DNA of 41,998 nucleotides from an uncultured Aquimarina sp. (lineage in GTDB: Bacteria > Bacteroidota > Bacteroidia > Flavobacteriales > Flavobacteriaceae), in the NCBI GenBank assembly GCA_947500505.1, contig CANMSL010000022.1, forward strand, positions 1 through 41,998, read 5' to 3'. The notes below the pieces were generated by a model. The model was not told where the DNA came from, ran no database searches, and worked only from the letters and a program-made list of their open reading frames with translations. Below are positions 16,506 to 26,155 of this stretch, piece by piece. A program made the position numbers and the translations under genes. The stretch's first letter is position 1, and each line of letters begins with the position of its first letter.

Positions 16506-16928
16506 TTATGTAAAGAAAAGAAATGATGCTACGATCATCCATCCACCAACGATCAATCCAAAAACTCCTAACTTACCTTGTTTAGGAGCTAATTTTGCTC
16601 TTAGATCGTTAGCTTTTTCTTTGGCTGCTTCATTTTTAGACAAGAAAAATTTATTGATAAGTCCAAAACCTAACATAAATCCAAGTACCGCAGAAATAAT
16701 ATTTCCGGCTAATAAGGTTACCCACCAGATTGGATATGTAGTAAGCCATCCCAGATTTAAGATTGCTGAAATAATTCCCCAAACACCCCAGAAACAAAAT
16801 ACAAGTCCAATCCATCCTTGGTATGGTTCGATTTTTTCTAAAAGTTCTTTGGCGTTAGGTTTTTTTGAAAGCAATAATGATGGTACTGCTAAAATGCTTA
16901 ATAAAATTAATGAAATTCCCCAGATCAT
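16506..16928 (-). CDS. Four-helix membrane protein, 140 aa
   Basis: Not recognised as a named family. Four hydrophobic segments are visible: MIWGISLILLSILAVPSLLL, then WIGLVFCFWGVWGIISAI, then WVTLLAGNIISAVLGFMLGF, and a final GLIVGGWMIVASFLFFT. They are separated by charged loops (KKPNAKELLEKIEPYQG and KNEAAKEKANDLRAKLAPKQG). It is an inner-membrane protein. Its promoter region carries the CCCTG..CAGTG motif at 17062-17075 with a -7-like CATCTTTG exactly 47 bp further on, the same spacing as the 14311 operon. The gap to the pseudogene at 17494 (16929-17493) holds only this promoter and no gene I can support. Confidence 0.78.
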   Translation of the reverse strand: MIWGISLILLSILAVPSLLLSKKPNAKELLEKIEPYQGWIGLVFCFWGVWGIISAILNLGWLTTYPIWWVTLLAGNIISAVLGFMLGFGLINKFFLSKNEAAKEKANDLRAKLAPKQGKLGVFGLIVGGWMIVASFLFFT

Positions 16929-17006
16929 ATCTTTATGGTTTTATAGGGTTAGTAATTAGTTTAATGCTATACGTTTTGAGGTGTTTTTTTCTCAAAACCT
17001 ACAGTA

Positions 17007-17075
17007 CAAAGATGTGATATATATAAGCTATTAAGAACACCCTTTCTGGTGAAAATCAGTACCCTGAAAACAGTG
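17007..17075 (-). promoter_or_regulatory. Operator-like motif and -7 element of 16928
   Basis: On the minus strand CACTGTTTTCAGGG (17062-17075) is followed after exactly 47 bp by CATCTTTG (17007-17014), a -7-like element. GGGTACT, with TTTTCAC at positions 7-13 after the motif, repeats the arrangement upstream of 14311. A second weak inverted pair, CTG and CAG around ATTTTCAC, follows the first. Confidence 0.55.
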
Positions 17076-17493
17076 AGTAAATTTTTGTGATAAAGGATTA
17101 TTTTGCAGTAAACCTTTTGAATAAGCTTTTTTATGCAGCTTTTCTCGAGTCTATATTTAAGAAAATAAACCAAAACGTGTAATACGTTGTGAACTTGCGA
17201 TAGATACAGAGAAAACTGATGGGCATTTTTATTTCGTTTATAAGAATATTTGCCAACGATATTATTTCGCCAAACCGTAGGTAAACATATTGTGGATAAT
17301 GATCCGGATGAGGAGATTATCTGAGAAGCTAATAATATAATTCGATAAATAAAGGGTGTATTATTATCAGATTCTATTTTAAATTGAAGTCAAAGATAAA
17401 TAGACATATTTGTTTATTTGTTGATTTTCTTAATATTGGTTTATTTGAATCAAGATTTCACCCAGATCATACTTACTCTTTAGTAAGTTTTTT

Positions 17494-19218
17494 ATTTTTT
17501 AATGACCTTTTTTATGACTTTTTTTCCACTTTGTGAAGTGATTTTTACAAAATAAATACCACTAGTTACATTATAAATGTCAACTTTATTCGCGTTAGTT
17601 GCCTTAATTTACTGCCCCAATTCATTATAGACAATCACGCTTTTTATAAAATCATTCATCAGATCAGTCTTAGAAATTCCAGAGGTAGGATTTGGCGAAA
17701 TAAAAGCATCGTTATCAAATGTTTCATCATTTATAGATAAGCTTGAGCTATATTCATAAGCCCCAATGTCTATATCCCCTGATATATCTCTACTTGTTGA
17801 GTTTTGATGTTCTGCATATTCCTGTGATACATTGTGATCTGGTAATAAAGCAGCAGGGATAACATCCCCTTGATTTATTAAAGGTGAATTCTGAAGTAAT
17901 CTAAAATTCTGCGCATCAAAATCTTCAAATAGAGGATCCGATCCCGCAAGGTTATTACCAGTATCATTTACAACCCCATTTGGATTACAATGACAGTCTT
18001 TCCATCCGGTTTTTAACCAATTATGATACATATTAAATGTTCCATTATTACTAATCATTGCAAAATTACTTCCCGAAGCTGTTGTATATACTGTATTATT
18101 AAAAACATTGGCAGTTTCATCATTTGTAGATAGCGAAATCAAAGTAGTATTAGTAGTTCTGGTAGAGATCACTGTATTATTATAAAAATACAAAGTACCT
18201 TTTCTATAATCTGCTTGGGTACCACTGTCACCACCATAGTGAACTATCTGAGAATTTCCTGCTCCATCAGGTTCTATCAATACAATACCATATACGTGAG
18301 TGGTAGTGTAGCTAGGGTGATTTACTAATATCTGAGAATCTTCTGCGTCTACCAGGTCCAATTGCCGATTACCACCTTCTATCCAATTATTACGAACCAC
18401 TAAACCAGCTGATCTGTCTTTTAGATTATTACCTCCTGCTCCTGAACGTAAGGGGCCAAATCGATTAAATTGATAGGTGATTCCAATCGCTGCAGTATAC
18501 GTATTGTGTTGGAAAATACTTCCGTTTATACCATTGTCATAGAAATAATTTTTTTTACCATAATGTTTTGCATGTTTCCATTATTGCCGGCAATAAATAA
18601 TCCGTTACCTGAGTCGTGTATGGTACAGTTTTTAATGATAAGATTGGTAGCTTTTTCTACATAAATTCCTGCGGCATTATCAGAATAGGTGTTTGTCTGA
18701 CCGTTATCGTTGGTAAATTGATATGGGGGTCTTCCGGATCTGATTTCTAGGTTCTCTATGGTTATATAACCAGGTAAGCCATCTGCAGGAACATTGGATC
18801 CACCAATTTTGATGACTCCTCTTTCTTCATTCCAATAGTTAACCCCAGAGACTGTAACTGCATCATTTCCATCTATAACTGGTTGTTGTCCTTGTGGTCC
18901 ATTGACACCTATAATTTCTATTCGTTGATCTTCGGTTCCTTGTCTATTAATAACCCATTTTTCTTTGTAAGGAGTATCTTTCCAATGAATATAAACTCGA
19001 TCTCCCGGTTGTAAAGTTGCCCAGGGAACTTCAGATATTGTAGTAAGACTTTGTTGGGGACCTACTTGATAATCTATTTGATCATTAGTTTGATAGCAAT
19101 TAAAATCTTTGTTGATTTTGAAGAAGCTACTGCTTAAAGAATTAGAAGTAAATGATAAATAAAATAAGATTCCGACGAATATGCTAAAGACTGTGCATTT
19201 ATTAGGAGAAAAGTCCAA
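17494..19218 (-). pseudogene. Broken T9SS-secreted right-handed beta-helix protein
   Basis: The gene encodes a secreted protein. It starts at 19218 with a signal peptide (MDFSPNKCTVFSIFVGILFY onward), then beta-helix-type rungs (GDRVYIHWKDTPY, ITIENLEIRSG, NLIIKNCTIHDSGNGLFIAG) and more strand-Asn repeats. It ends in a type-A T9SS C-terminal domain (SPNPTSG, then DIYNVTSGIYFVKI and GKKVIKKVIKK). It has two lesions. At 18549-18556 the coding run is eight A; nine would restore the frame and yield KKNYFYDNGING. At 17609-17611 an in-frame TAA replaces a residue in the sorting domain, after which coding continues to a final stop at 17494-17496. Homopolymer slippage, sequencing error and pseudogenisation are all possible for the first. 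The second would remove secretion. Confidence 0.82.
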
Positions 19219-19454
19219 AAAAACTGAAAGATGTCTATTGAGAGTTAGATTAATTTTTTGAGATATTATCGCGGGAATGTAGATTTTTTTTATTTCTGAC
19301 GCTTATGAAGTTTTGAGTGGATAAGTAGTCAACTAATTGTAATTTAATGTCTTAAGCTATATAAAAAACGTATAAAGAGATAAAATATTATCTGAAGATA
19401 TTTCATTTCGAAGAGATTAATAGGTGTATTTATCTGAAGTGATTTAAACTAACC

Positions 19455-19533
19455 CCCTGAATACAGGGTATAAATACTTTCTGCAAATCATTGTTTATGG
19501 TGATTTACAATGAAAAATCGATATTTAATTTTG
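19455..19533 (+). promoter_or_regulatory. Palindrome and -7 element of the propeller operon
   Basis: CCCTGAATACAGGG (19455-19468) has perfect outer arms and is followed after 57 bp by TAATTTTG (19526-19533), which fits the TAnnTTTG -7 consensus. The spacing is exactly 10 bp more than at 14311 and 16928, keeping the same DNA face. The motif lies in the 334-bp gap between 19218 and 19553, which holds no other supported feature. Confidence 0.6.
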
Positions 19534-19552
19534 ACCTATAAATTTTGCAGTT

Positions 19553-22500
19553 ATGGGAATCTACTCTTTATATCTATTACTAAAATCCAGACCATGTTCT
19601 TATCTGTCAATTTTTGTGCTATTTTTAGTTTCTACGAACTTTTTCGGACAATGCCCTGATGTGCCTTTATTAGAGTTGACTGATTTTGAGCAATTCATAT
19701 TAGAGGGAGAAAACCCAAATGATCTCTTCGGGCAAAGCGTAAGCTCTGCAGGGGATATTAATGGTGATGGAATAATGGATTTGATCATTAGTGCTCCTAA
19801 TGTTGATGTTAACACTTTTAGTGATGCTGGAGAGGTATATGTAATTTTTGGATTTACAGGAATATCTGCTTTAGATATCGATATCACATCATTAGATGGT
19901 TCTAACGGCTTTGTATTACAGGGAATAAGTGTTTCAGAGAATTTAGGTAGATCAATAAGTAAAGCTGGAGATATTAATAATGACGGGTTAGATGATATTA
20001 TTATTGGTTACAAAGGTGGAGTCATTTTACTTTTTGGAAGTACTTCAGGTTTTTCATCTACTTATACAAGAGCGGATATAAATGACGTGAATGGTATACT
20101 GATTGAGGACTCCTCTTCGAATTCAGGTTTTGGCGAAACTATAAGTTACCTTGGAGATGTCAATAATGACACAGTTGACGATTTAATTATCGGTAACCCA
20201 TCAAGTACTGAGTCAGGTATGAGGAATATAGGAAACTGTTTCGTTCTATTTGGATCATCAAATATTTCAAGTATAGATGTTGCGTCATTAGACGGAAATA
20301 ACGGTTTTAAAATAGAGGGATATCTTCAAGATTTTTCAGGTAGTGGATTGAATGTAAAAAATGCTGGAGATATTAATAATGACGGAGTTAAGGATATTGT
20401 CATTGGGTTTCCAAGATATGATGTAGATGCCACTAATGATACTGGTAGAGTAGTAGTTGTTTACGGTAGAAATACGACGTTTGATCCTGTCCTAAGATTA
20501 TCTACACTAAATAGTGCTGATGGATTTTATGTAAATGGTAATTCAGAAGCTAATAAATTTGGGTTTTCTGTGTCGGGTATTGGCGATTTTAATAATGATG
20601 GCATTGATGATTTTTCTATCGCAACCCAAAGAGAGAGCGTCTATGTATTATATGGCAGAAACGGTAATTTTCCTACTTTGGTTAATGTTGAAGATATTGA
20701 TTCATCTAATGGTTTCAAATTTATCAATTTCAGGAGTCCCTCTTCATATGATGTGGACGGATCTACAGACCTCAATAATGATGGAATAAGTGATTTATTA
20801 ATCTCTTCCAAAGGGTCAGGGCCAGCCAGAGCAGGTAGTGTTTATGTTTTGTATGGTAGTTCTTCGCTTCCTGCGACACTTCAAAGTAACAGTCTATCCG
20901 GAGCTAATGGATTTCAAATATTTTATGATGAAAGAAACAATGATAGTGGATTTGGAAACTTAGTTAGTGCTTTAGGTGATTTTAATGATGATGGTTTTAA
21001 CGATTTTGCAGTAGGAACTGAAGCAAGAGCTACATTCTACAATGAAACTGGCGATGCATATCTATTCTTTGGCAATACCTTGGATACTATTGATACCGAA
21101 GCGCCATCGATAACTTGTCCTTCTGGTACCCAAGAATTATATGTAAACTCGGTATTGCCTAATTATATAACCTATTTAAGTTCAATAAACGATAATTGTA
21201 CTTTTAATACTAATATTAATTTTACTCAATCACCACCAGAAGGTTCTTTATTTACAATCGATACAAATGTCACGATTACTGCAGAAGATGCATCTGGAAA
21301 TGTATCCTCCTGTACTTTTTTAGTGAGTGTTAGAACTGTTTTTTCCGAGATAGATTGTAAAACTGATAATTTTTCAGTTGAAGATTTAAACGGAGAAAAT
21401 GGTATTGTTATATATGGCGAAAAGGCGTTAAGCAAAGCAGGTACAGATGTAGATACTGTTGGAGATATTAATGGAGACGGAATTGAAGATTTTGCAATTG
21501 CAGCTAGAGGAGATGACTTAAGTTTTGTTGGGCCTTATGATGCTGATTTTGTTGATGTTATTGGTGGGGCTTATGTAATTTATGGAACTGAAACAGGCTT
21601 TCCACCAAATATTAATCTTAAAAATCTTACTGGTACAGATGGTTTCATAATCAGAGACGATACACCATATTCTAGTCAACCTAATACAGCGTTTACCGTA
21701 AGTAGTACTGGAGATATTAATAATGATGGATTAGATGATATTATGATAAGTGACCCATTTAGGAAGACACCACTAGGGTCAGAATTGGGTTATACATACA
21801 TTATTTATGGAAGAACTTCTCGTTTTCCCAGTGAGTTTTTACTTTCAACACTCGATGGTAATAATGGCTTTACAGTTGTTGGTATTGATGGTTTTGAAAG
21901 ACCAGGGTATGATCTGGATAATCTTGGAGATTTTAACGGAGATGGAATAGATGATATAGCATTAATCGAGGGATCTGGTAGTGGGAGTGATCTAACTGGT
22001 AAATGTCATGTTTTATTCGGAAGTGCAACCGGTTTTCCTTCTGTTATTCGTGTAAGCGAAATTGACGGCAGTAACGGATTTACGATTATAGGGGACGATA
22101 TGACTTCTGATAAGATAGGATATTCTGTAGCTGGTCTAGGGGATATAAATGGTGATAATATAAATGATCTTGTTCTAGGTGGACGTAAGGCAAGAAAGTT
22201 TGTGGTTTTTGGTAGTAACGAATCTTTTCCAGTTTTTCTAGACGTTTCAAATCTGGATGGCAATAATGGTTTTGCAATCGAGCATTCTTCAATAAATCTA
22301 TCATTAACAGTAGAAAGTGCTGGCGATATCAATGGTGATGGTTTAAATGATGTTACCTTCAGTGATCAATATGTTCTTTTTGGTACAAATTCTTTTCCAG
22401 AAGTCTTTGACCTGGCAACTTTAGACGGAACGAACGGTTTTACTTTATCCGAGAGAGTATCTGACCTGAGTTATGCTGGTGATTTTAATAATGATGGTTT

Positions 22501-24505
22501 GTCCGATTTATTATTTGCTATATCACGAAATGTCTTTTTGTTGTATGGTAAAGAAGTTTGGGAAGAAATAGCTCCAGTCGAGTTAAATAATCAACAAGAT
22601 AAATTACAAATATCTTTTCAGAATTTTAATAATGGCTTGTCTCTTTCCTATGCAGGAGATATTAATAATGATGGAATTGATGACATTATTATAGGTCGGT
22701 ATAGAAGCTTTAGTTCTGATTTTGTCGTTAACGCTGATCCCGGAATGGCTTATGTAATCTTCGGAAGAGATTTAGTAGATAACGAAACTCCGGTTATACA
22801 AACCTGTTTAACTAATCAGACAATTTCTGCTAATTCAAGTCTACCGGATTACACTTCTGAAATTGAGGCTACTGACAATTGTGATAAAAATCTGGAGATT
22901 ACACAAGATCCTGCTGAGGGGACGACTTTTTCTAGCGGTACGATCACGGTAGTAATTACAGTTACTGACAATAACGGAAATATTAAACAATGTAGTTTTC
23001 AAGTATCTGATGATAACACAGGCGATATTATAAACCCAACTGCAAGTAATCCCGAACCTGTAACTGTCCAATGTAAGGGCGATGTACCAGATCCTGATAT
23101 AGAAGTTGTTACAGATGAAGCTGACAATAGTGGAATCACTCCTGTAGTTGCATTTGTTGGGGATACCAGTGATGGAAATAATAATCCTGAGGTAATTACA
23201 AGAATTTATAGCGTAACAGATCAAACTGGAAATAGTATTGAGGTTATGCAGGTAATTACAGTAAACGACACTGCTGCGCCCACTGCTGATAATCCCGATT
23301 CTATCACGGTAGAATGTAACGATAACATTCCATCACCAGATCCTTTGATAGTTACAAATGTTCTAGATAACTGCACTGAAAATCCTATCTTAACTTTTGT
23401 AAACGATGATGTTTCTACACCTGGATTGATAACAAGAACCTATAGTGTCACGGACGAAGCGGGTAACAGTATTAATGTAACTCAAATAATTACAATAGAT
23501 GATACCGAGGCACCAGTGATGACTTGTCCTGGTAATCAAATGCTATCTATCGGTTCGGTAATACCAGATTATACAGGCTTGGTTTCGTTCACGGATAATT
23601 GTGATACTAATGTAACTGTTGAACAAATCCCGACAATGGGGACAGACTTCGTGGATGGAATGACAATACAATTTATAGCTACAGATTCAAGTGGTAATTC
23701 GAATAATTGTTCATTTGAGATTACTGCATCATCCGATACTGAGGATCCGGTGATTAATTGTCTGCCTGATCAAATCGTCCCTTGCAGTACTACAATAGTT
23801 CCAGATTATATATCAACGGTAACTGTCACCGATAATAGTGATCCTGCCCCAATAATTACACAAATTCCCGCTTTTGGAACTGAATTTGTTGATGGAATGG
23901 TTCTAAGGATATCAGCAACGGATGCAAGTGGTAATAATACGGAATGTAGTTTTAGACTTGATAAGGATACAACAACAATAGAAGTGGGAGACGATGAAGA
24001 AATCATAGAAGGAGAAGAAGTACAGTTAAATGCCGAAGTTTCAGATTCAGGAACTATTATATGGTCACCGAATACAGGCCTTACTGATGCCGCTATTGCC
24101 GACCCAATTGCAAGCCCAACAGAGACTATAACGTACACAGTTACATTTATCAATAATGAAGGTTGTACTGCGGAAGATACAATAACAGTATTTGTGGAGA
24201 AATTATCTGAAGATGAAACGAAATATGGTTTTTCTCCCGATGGAGATGGTATCAATGAATTTTGGAAAATAGATGGTATTGAAAATTACCCAAATAATCA
24301 AGTCTCAATATATAATCGTTGGGGAGATTTAGTTTTTGAGATTGATGGTTACAACAATACTTCTCGGGTATTTAACGGGATCGCTAACCGAAAGAGAAGT
24401 CTAGGTGCGGATAAACTACCAGAAGGAACTTATTTCTTTGATATTAAAATTGAAGGCTCTAACAATTTAAGAAAATCAACCGGTTTTCTTGTCTTAAAAC
24501 GCTAA
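19553..24505 (+). CDS. Giant T9SS protein with two FG-GAP propellers and HYR domains
   Basis: This is a 1650-residue protein. The signal peptide (residues about 1-33) ends at FFGQ. Residues about 60-500 hold seven FG-GAP blades, each with a calcium-type D-x-N/D-x-D-G-x-x-D loop (GDINGDGIMDL, GDINNDGLDDI and so on). An HYR-like domain follows at about 513-595. A second set of seven FG-GAP blades occupies about 636-1072. Five HYR-like or related Ig-like domains follow (about 1078-1469), then a PKD-like domain (1473-1551). A type-B gliding-motility-associated CTD (FSPDGDGINEFWKI, VSIYNRWGDLVFE, LPEGTYFFDI) ends the protein. Two integrin-alpha-like seven-bladed propellers in one chain suggest adhesion or Ca2+-dependent binding at the surface. 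It is exported by T9SS with the PorP/SprF protein 3 bp downstream. Its promoter has the CCCTG motif. Confidence 0.93.
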   Translation: MGIYSLYLLLKSRPCSYLSIFVLFLVSTNFFGQCPDVPLLELTDFEQFILEGENPNDLFGQSVSSAGDINGDGIMDLIISAPNVDVNTFSDAGEVYVIFGFTGISALDIDITSLDGSNGFVLQGISVSENLGRSISKAGDINNDGLDDIIIGYKGGVILLFGSTSGFSSTYTRADINDVNGILIEDSSSNSGFGETISYLGDVNNDTVDDLIIGNPSSTESGMRNIGNCFVLFGSSNISSIDVASLDGNNGFKIEGYLQDFSGSGLNVKNAGDINNDGVKDIVIGFPRYDVDATNDTGRVVVVYGRNTTFDPVLRLSTLNSADGFYVNGNSEANKFGFSVSGIGDFNNDGIDDFSIATQRESVYVLYGRNGNFPTLVNVEDIDSSNGFKFINFRSPSSYDVDGSTDLNNDGISDLLISSKGSGPARAGSVYVLYGSSSLPATLQSNSLSGANGFQIFYDERNNDSGFGNLVSALGDFNDDGFNDFAVGTEARATFYNETGDAYLFFGNTLDTIDTEAPSITCPSGTQELYVNSVLPNYITYLSSINDNCTFNTNINFTQSPPEGSLFTIDTNVTITAEDASGNVSSCTFLVSVRTVFSEIDCKTDNFSVEDLNGENGIVIYGEKALSKAGTDVDTVGDINGDGIEDFAIAARGDDLSFVGPYDADFVDVIGGAYVIYGTETGFPPNINLKNLTGTDGFIIRDDTPYSSQPNTAFTVSSTGDINNDGLDDIMISDPFRKTPLGSELGYTYIIYGRTSRFPSEFLLSTLDGNNGFTVVGIDGFERPGYDLDNLGDFNGDGIDDIALIEGSGSGSDLTGKCHVLFGSATGFPSVIRVSEIDGSNGFTIIGDDMTSDKIGYSVAGLGDINGDNINDLVLGGRKARKFVVFGSNESFPVFLDVSNLDGNNGFAIEHSSINLSLTVESAGDINGDGLNDVTFSDQYVLFGTNSFPEVFDLATLDGTNGFTLSERVSDLSYAGDFNNDGLSDLLFAISRNVFLLYGKEVWEEIAPVELNNQQDKLQISFQNFNNGLSLSYAGDINNDGIDDIIIGRYRSFSSDFVVNADPGMAYVIFGRDLVDNETPVIQTCLTNQTISANSSLPDYTSEIEATDNCDKNLEITQDPAEGTTFSSGTITVVITVTDNNGNIKQCSFQVSDDNTGDIINPTASNPEPVTVQCKGDVPDPDIEVVTDEADNSGITPVVAFVGDTSDGNNNPEVITRIYSVTDQTGNSIEVMQVITVNDTAAPTADNPDSITVECNDNIPSPDPLIVTNVLDNCTENPILTFVNDDVSTPGLITRTYSVTDEAGNSINVTQIITIDDTEAPVMTCPGNQMLSIGSVIPDYTGLVSFTDNCDTNVTVEQIPTMGTDFVDGMTIQFIATDSSGNSNNCSFEITASSDTEDPVINCLPDQIVPCSTTIVPDYISTVTVTDNSDPAPIITQIPAFGTEFVDGMVLRISATDASGNNTECSFRLDKDTTTIEVGDDEEIIEGEEVQLNAEVSDSGTIIWSPNTGLTDAAIADPIASPTETITYTVTFINNEGCTAEDTITVFVEKLSEDETKYGFSPDGDGINEFWKIDGIENYPNNQVSIYNRWGDLVFEIDGYNNTSRVFNGIANRKRSLGADKLPEGTYFFDIKIEGSNNLRKSTGFLVLKR

Positions 24506-24508
24506 TTC

Positions 24509-25438
24509 ATGAAAAAAATCAATATAACATTGATAGTCGTTTTACTATCGAATGGATTCTTATTATATAAAACTTATGGTCAACAAACACCTGTTTTTGC
24601 AAATTATGATTACAATGCAATTTTAATTAACCCCGCTCATGCAGGTTTTTATCCTAATGCAGATGTAACGTTGATAAATAGAGGTTATCTTAATTCTATC
24701 GAGGGAAGCCCCAGAAATATAGGGTTGACATTTAATACACCATTGAATTCTCGCAATGTTGGTTTAGGTGCTGGGTTTTCCAGTGATAAAATTGGAGTTA
24801 CAACTACCACCAGTTTATTCGCGTCTTATGCTTATAAAATTGTCTTTGATCGTAATTATAACCGTGCCAGATGGTGGTCTTACAACCCCAATATGCTATC
24901 TTTTGGAATTACAGCAGGAGTTCTGTTGTACAATGAAAACTTATTAGAATTAGGAATACAGAATGACCCTAATTTTGAGAATAATATCAATACTACTATT
25001 CCTAATATTGGAATTGGAATTTTATATAACAGAGAACACATATATATTGGCTTTTCTACAGCCAACGTTTTAGGGAATTCTTTAGCTTCTGATGATAATG
25101 TGAACCTTGATAATCCGTATTACGTCTATATGGGATATAGATTTTTCACTTCCCGTTTTCAGGAAGTAATGATTAAACCAAATGTTTTGATCAAGTATGT
25201 GTCAGGGGCTCCGTTACAGACAGATCTTAATATTACGGCAAATTATAAAAATAGAATAGAGGCTGGTGTAGGATATAGAACAAGTTCCTCTATAAATTTT
25301 TTGGCAGGTTTTTATTTCTTGGATCACTGGAGAGTACTTTATAATTACAACCAAACGGTAAGAAGTACTGCTATTAATAATACCCATGGAATTATACTTA
25401 GTTATCGTTTTGGGGATGGTTTCGGTAATCGAGGGTAA
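24509..25438 (+). CDS. PorP/SprF family T9SS outer-membrane partner
   Basis: This is a 309-residue protein. It has a signal peptide to about residue 24 (YKTYG). The mature protein begins QQTPVFANYDYNAILINPAH and shows the PorP/SprF signature INPAxAGFY, then many amphipathic strands of an outer-membrane barrel, ending in YNQTVRSTAINNTHGIILSY, then RFGDGF. Proteins of this family act with one cognate type-B CTD substrate to display it on the surface, as SprF does for SprB in Flavobacterium johnsoniae. It begins 3 bp after the giant propeller gene, so the two form an operon and this is the dedicated translocation partner. A hairpin follows at 25471-25491. Confidence 0.93.
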   Translation: MKKINITLIVVLLSNGFLLYKTYGQQTPVFANYDYNAILINPAHAGFYPNADVTLINRGYLNSIEGSPRNIGLTFNTPLNSRNVGLGAGFSSDKIGVTTTTSLFASYAYKIVFDRNYNRARWWSYNPNMLSFGITAGVLLYNENLLELGIQNDPNFENNINTTIPNIGIGILYNREHIYIGFSTANVLGNSLASDDNVNLDNPYYVYMGYRFFTSRFQEVMIKPNVLIKYVSGAPLQTDLNITANYKNRIEAGVGYRTSSSINFLAGFYFLDHWRVLYNYNQTVRSTAINNTHGIILSYRFGDGFGNRG

Positions 25439-25470
25439 ATTAACTAATATACCAGTACAGTATAAAGACG

Positions 25471-25491
25471 AAACTATTTTCGATAGTTTTT
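25471..25491. terminator. Terminator after the PorP/SprF gene
   Basis: AACTAT and ATAGTT flank a short TTTCG loop and are followed by a T-rich run. The position between convergent genes (25438 forward, 25499 reverse) fits a terminator that can serve both. Confidence 0.65.
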
Positions 25492-25498
25492 AAAAAAC

Positions 25499-26155
25499 TT
25501 AATGTATTAGGTAATAAAATTCTTCAATCCATTTACCATCTTCATTTACATTCGAAGAAACATTCAAAAGATTAGAGAATTTTTTACGACGAATTTTATA
25601 ACCTCCCGATATCAAAGTTATATGAGGGTTGCGAGCATAAGTTCCCAACAACTTACCAGTTACTTTACCAGTAACTTTATGAACTCTACGTCTGGAAAAA
25701 GACCCTCCATTTACTTGAGAGTTCCGGGTTCCAACATTTACTTGATAATGATCTTCTTCTTCTGAAATTGACATTAAAGTACTGGCATTTTTCAGAGTAT
25801 CAAAACTACGGGAAGTGGAATACAAATTTCTGATCACAAAATCTATGGCATCACGATGGGGATGATCCGGTTTATGAAAATTTAAATTCGAACAATCGAT
25901 GGATAGTGGTGAAAAATTCAGGATTGATATCTTAATGTTTTTAAAGCTTTGATTATCAAGTACTAAAGGATAATAAGACACATTGTATCCTAATTCTACC
26001 TTAACATCACTCTTTGTAGCAACTACTTCGATAAAATGAAACTCTCCTTTAGAGATTGTATTTTTACAGTGATTTTGTATTTTTTTAATAGCTATATCAA
26101 TGATTTGATCTCTCCCCAGAGAAACTATTTCGTGTACTTCTTTGTTTACGTTCAT
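25499..26155 (-). CDS. Diverged paralogous-family protein (copy 3), no signal
   Basis: This is a 218-residue protein. It belongs to the same family as 10104-10760 and 14565-15206: EVHEIVSLGRDQIIDIAIKK, GEFHFIEVVATK, VELGYNVSYYPL, then a SFSRRRVHKVTGKVTGKLLG and TYARNP end. Unlike the other two it has no signal peptide. The ATG is immediately preceded by an in-frame TAA (26156-26158), and the frame continues upstream for 26 codons to an ATG at 26236, ending FIFSQ, like the signal ends TYSQ of its relatives. It looks as if a nonsense change cut off the secretion signal. It is the sole gene between the PorP/SprF gene and the LuxR regulator. Confidence 0.75.
   Translation of the reverse strand: MNVNKEVHEIVSLGRDQIIDIAIKKIQNHCKNTISKGEFHFIEVVATKSDVKVELGYNVSYYPLVLDNQSFKNIKISILNFSPLSIDCSNLNFHKPDHPHRDAIDFVIRNLYSTSRSFDTLKNASTLMSISEEEDHYQVNVGTRNSQVNGGSFSRRRVHKVTGKVTGKLLGTYARNPHITLISGGYKIRRKKFSNLLNVSSNVNEDGKWIEEFYYLIH

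Noticed and set aside
17174..17340. Possible decayed coding fragment (pieces such as TDGHFYFVYKN and GKHIVDNDPDEEII in different forward frames)
   Set aside because: The pieces are short, in different frames, and match no family I can name.
23806..24255. Minus-strand 149-codon frame inside the giant propeller gene
   Set aside because: It lies antisense to a clear domain-bearing protein; its composition is Ser/Val-rich, as expected from complementing Thr/Asp codons.
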